The notes beneath the pieces are model-generated. The model ran no database searches, was not told the origin of the DNA, and was given only the letters and a program-made list of their open reading frames with translations. DNA of 5,259 bases from Ruminococcaceae bacterium UBA1320. GTDB lineage: Bacteria; Bacillota; Clostridia; Oscillospirales; Ethanoligenentaceae. The stretch spans positions 1 to 5,259 of the forward strand of contig DBTI01000307.1 of the NCBI GenBank assembly GCA_002306975.1, in the 5' to 3' direction. The translations under genes and the position numbers were made by a program. Numbering within the stretch: the first letter of the stretch is position 1; the number at the start of each line of letters is the position of its first letter. Shown piece by piece: positions 4,720 to 5,259 of this stretch.

Positions 4720-5259
4720 TTATATTTCTACTTTTTTAATGCTGAAGGATCGCGCGACGGATGCACGCGCGTCCTCAATGGTTGCAAATTCTTTGTTTTG
4801 CAGCATCTGCGCGAGCAGGTTGCCGACCGCCGTCGCTTCGGTCGGCCCTGTGTAGACTGCCTTTCCGGTGTGCCGCGCGGTCAACGCGTTGAGGTAACTG
4901 TCCTTTGTGCCGCCACCCACGATGTGCAGTCGCGAATAGCTACGGCCCGCCAGCTCTTCAATTTCCGAAATCGTCTTTGCGTAGCAGGTGGCTAGACTAT
5001 TGTAAACGCAGGCCATCAGCTCACCGGTCGTCTTTGGCGCCTGTAGGTTATGCCGCGCGCAATGCGCCTTAATCGCGTCCGTCATCCTCTGCGGGGCGAG
5101 AAAATCCGGGTCGTTGACATCGATGATCGTCGTAAAGTCCGCAGCCTGCCGCGCCATATTGCAAAGCGCGTCAAAGCTGTAATTTCCGCCGAGTTCCCGC
5201 CGCACCGACTGGATAATCCATAGCCCCATAATATTTTTCAGTTGTCTAACGCGCTACGC
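4720..5259 (-). CDS. rhaB: L-rhamnulokinase, C-terminal part, cut by the window edge and carrying an in-frame TAG near it
   Basis: The kinase phosphorylates L-rhamnulose on O-1 with ATP in the cytoplasm and belongs to the FGGY carbohydrate kinase family of about 480 residues. Only the C-terminal ATPase-fold domain is here. It begins in the conserved block RVRQLKNIMGLWIIQ, followed by IIDVNDPDFLAPQRM, then the adenosine-site loop LHIVGGGTKDSYLN and GPTEATAVGN, all typical of RhaB. The ATG at 5229 lies inside the conserved KNIMGLW block, so it is not the true start. Reading further upstream, codons ATT, AAT, AAA, CTG, CAA, AGA, GTT and CGC continue the family pattern, then TAG at 5256-5254 interrupts it just before the edge. 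This may be a real nonsense mutation, making rhaB a pseudogene, or an error at a sequence end. The gene ends in TAA 39 nt before rhaA and is the most upstream rha gene visible. Confidence 0.9.

Noticed and set aside
1..5259. CRISPR arrays, tRNA or rRNA genes
   Set aside because: I saw no regularly spaced repeats, cloverleaf-like segment or rRNA-like sequence anywhere in the window.

Overview
The window looks like a low-to-moderate GC Bacillota (Clostridia-type) genome. This is inferred from the Firmicutes-like rhamnulokinase, strong AGGAG/GGAGG ribosome binding sites and an IS256-type insertion sequence; species cannot be named from sequence alone. Every convincing gene is on the minus strand, so transcription runs from the right end of the window to the left.

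Right to left: (1) 5259-4720 holds the C-terminal third of L-rhamnulokinase (rhaB), with an in-frame TAG two codons from the window edge. (2) 4680-3436 is L-rhamnose isomerase (rhaA). (3) 3423-2605 is rhamnulose-1-phosphate aldolase (rhaD), 12 nt behind rhaA. (4) 2604-2373 is a non-coding gap with an AT-rich promoter-like stretch and small palindromes. (5) 2372-1716 is an Axe2-like SGNH/GDSL acetyl-esterase gene whose reading frame is intact except for one in-frame TAG, so it is probably a pseudogene. (6) 1715-1482 is a gap with what may be a decayed transposase tail on the plus strand. (7) 1481-1 is a complete or nearly complete IS256-family insertion sequence. It has an intact DDE transposase, imperfect terminal inverted repeats, a long hairpin directly behind the transposase stop codon, and a fold-back element that could hide the transposase ribosome binding site.

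Together rhaA, rhaB and rhaD form the standard catabolic path: L-rhamnose to L-rhamnulose, to L-rhamnulose-1-phosphate, to dihydroxyacetone phosphate plus L-lactaldehyde. The cytoplasmic esterase downstream would fit removal of acetyl groups from plant cell wall oligosaccharides, which links the locus to pectin or hemicellulose use. The stop codon in the esterase, the possible one in rhaB and the mobile-element debris suggest that the left flank of the operon is decaying. I found no wholly new system. The most interesting signals are the structured, motif-rich left end and the fold-back leader of the IS element, and the two in-frame TAG codons in otherwise well-conserved reading frames.
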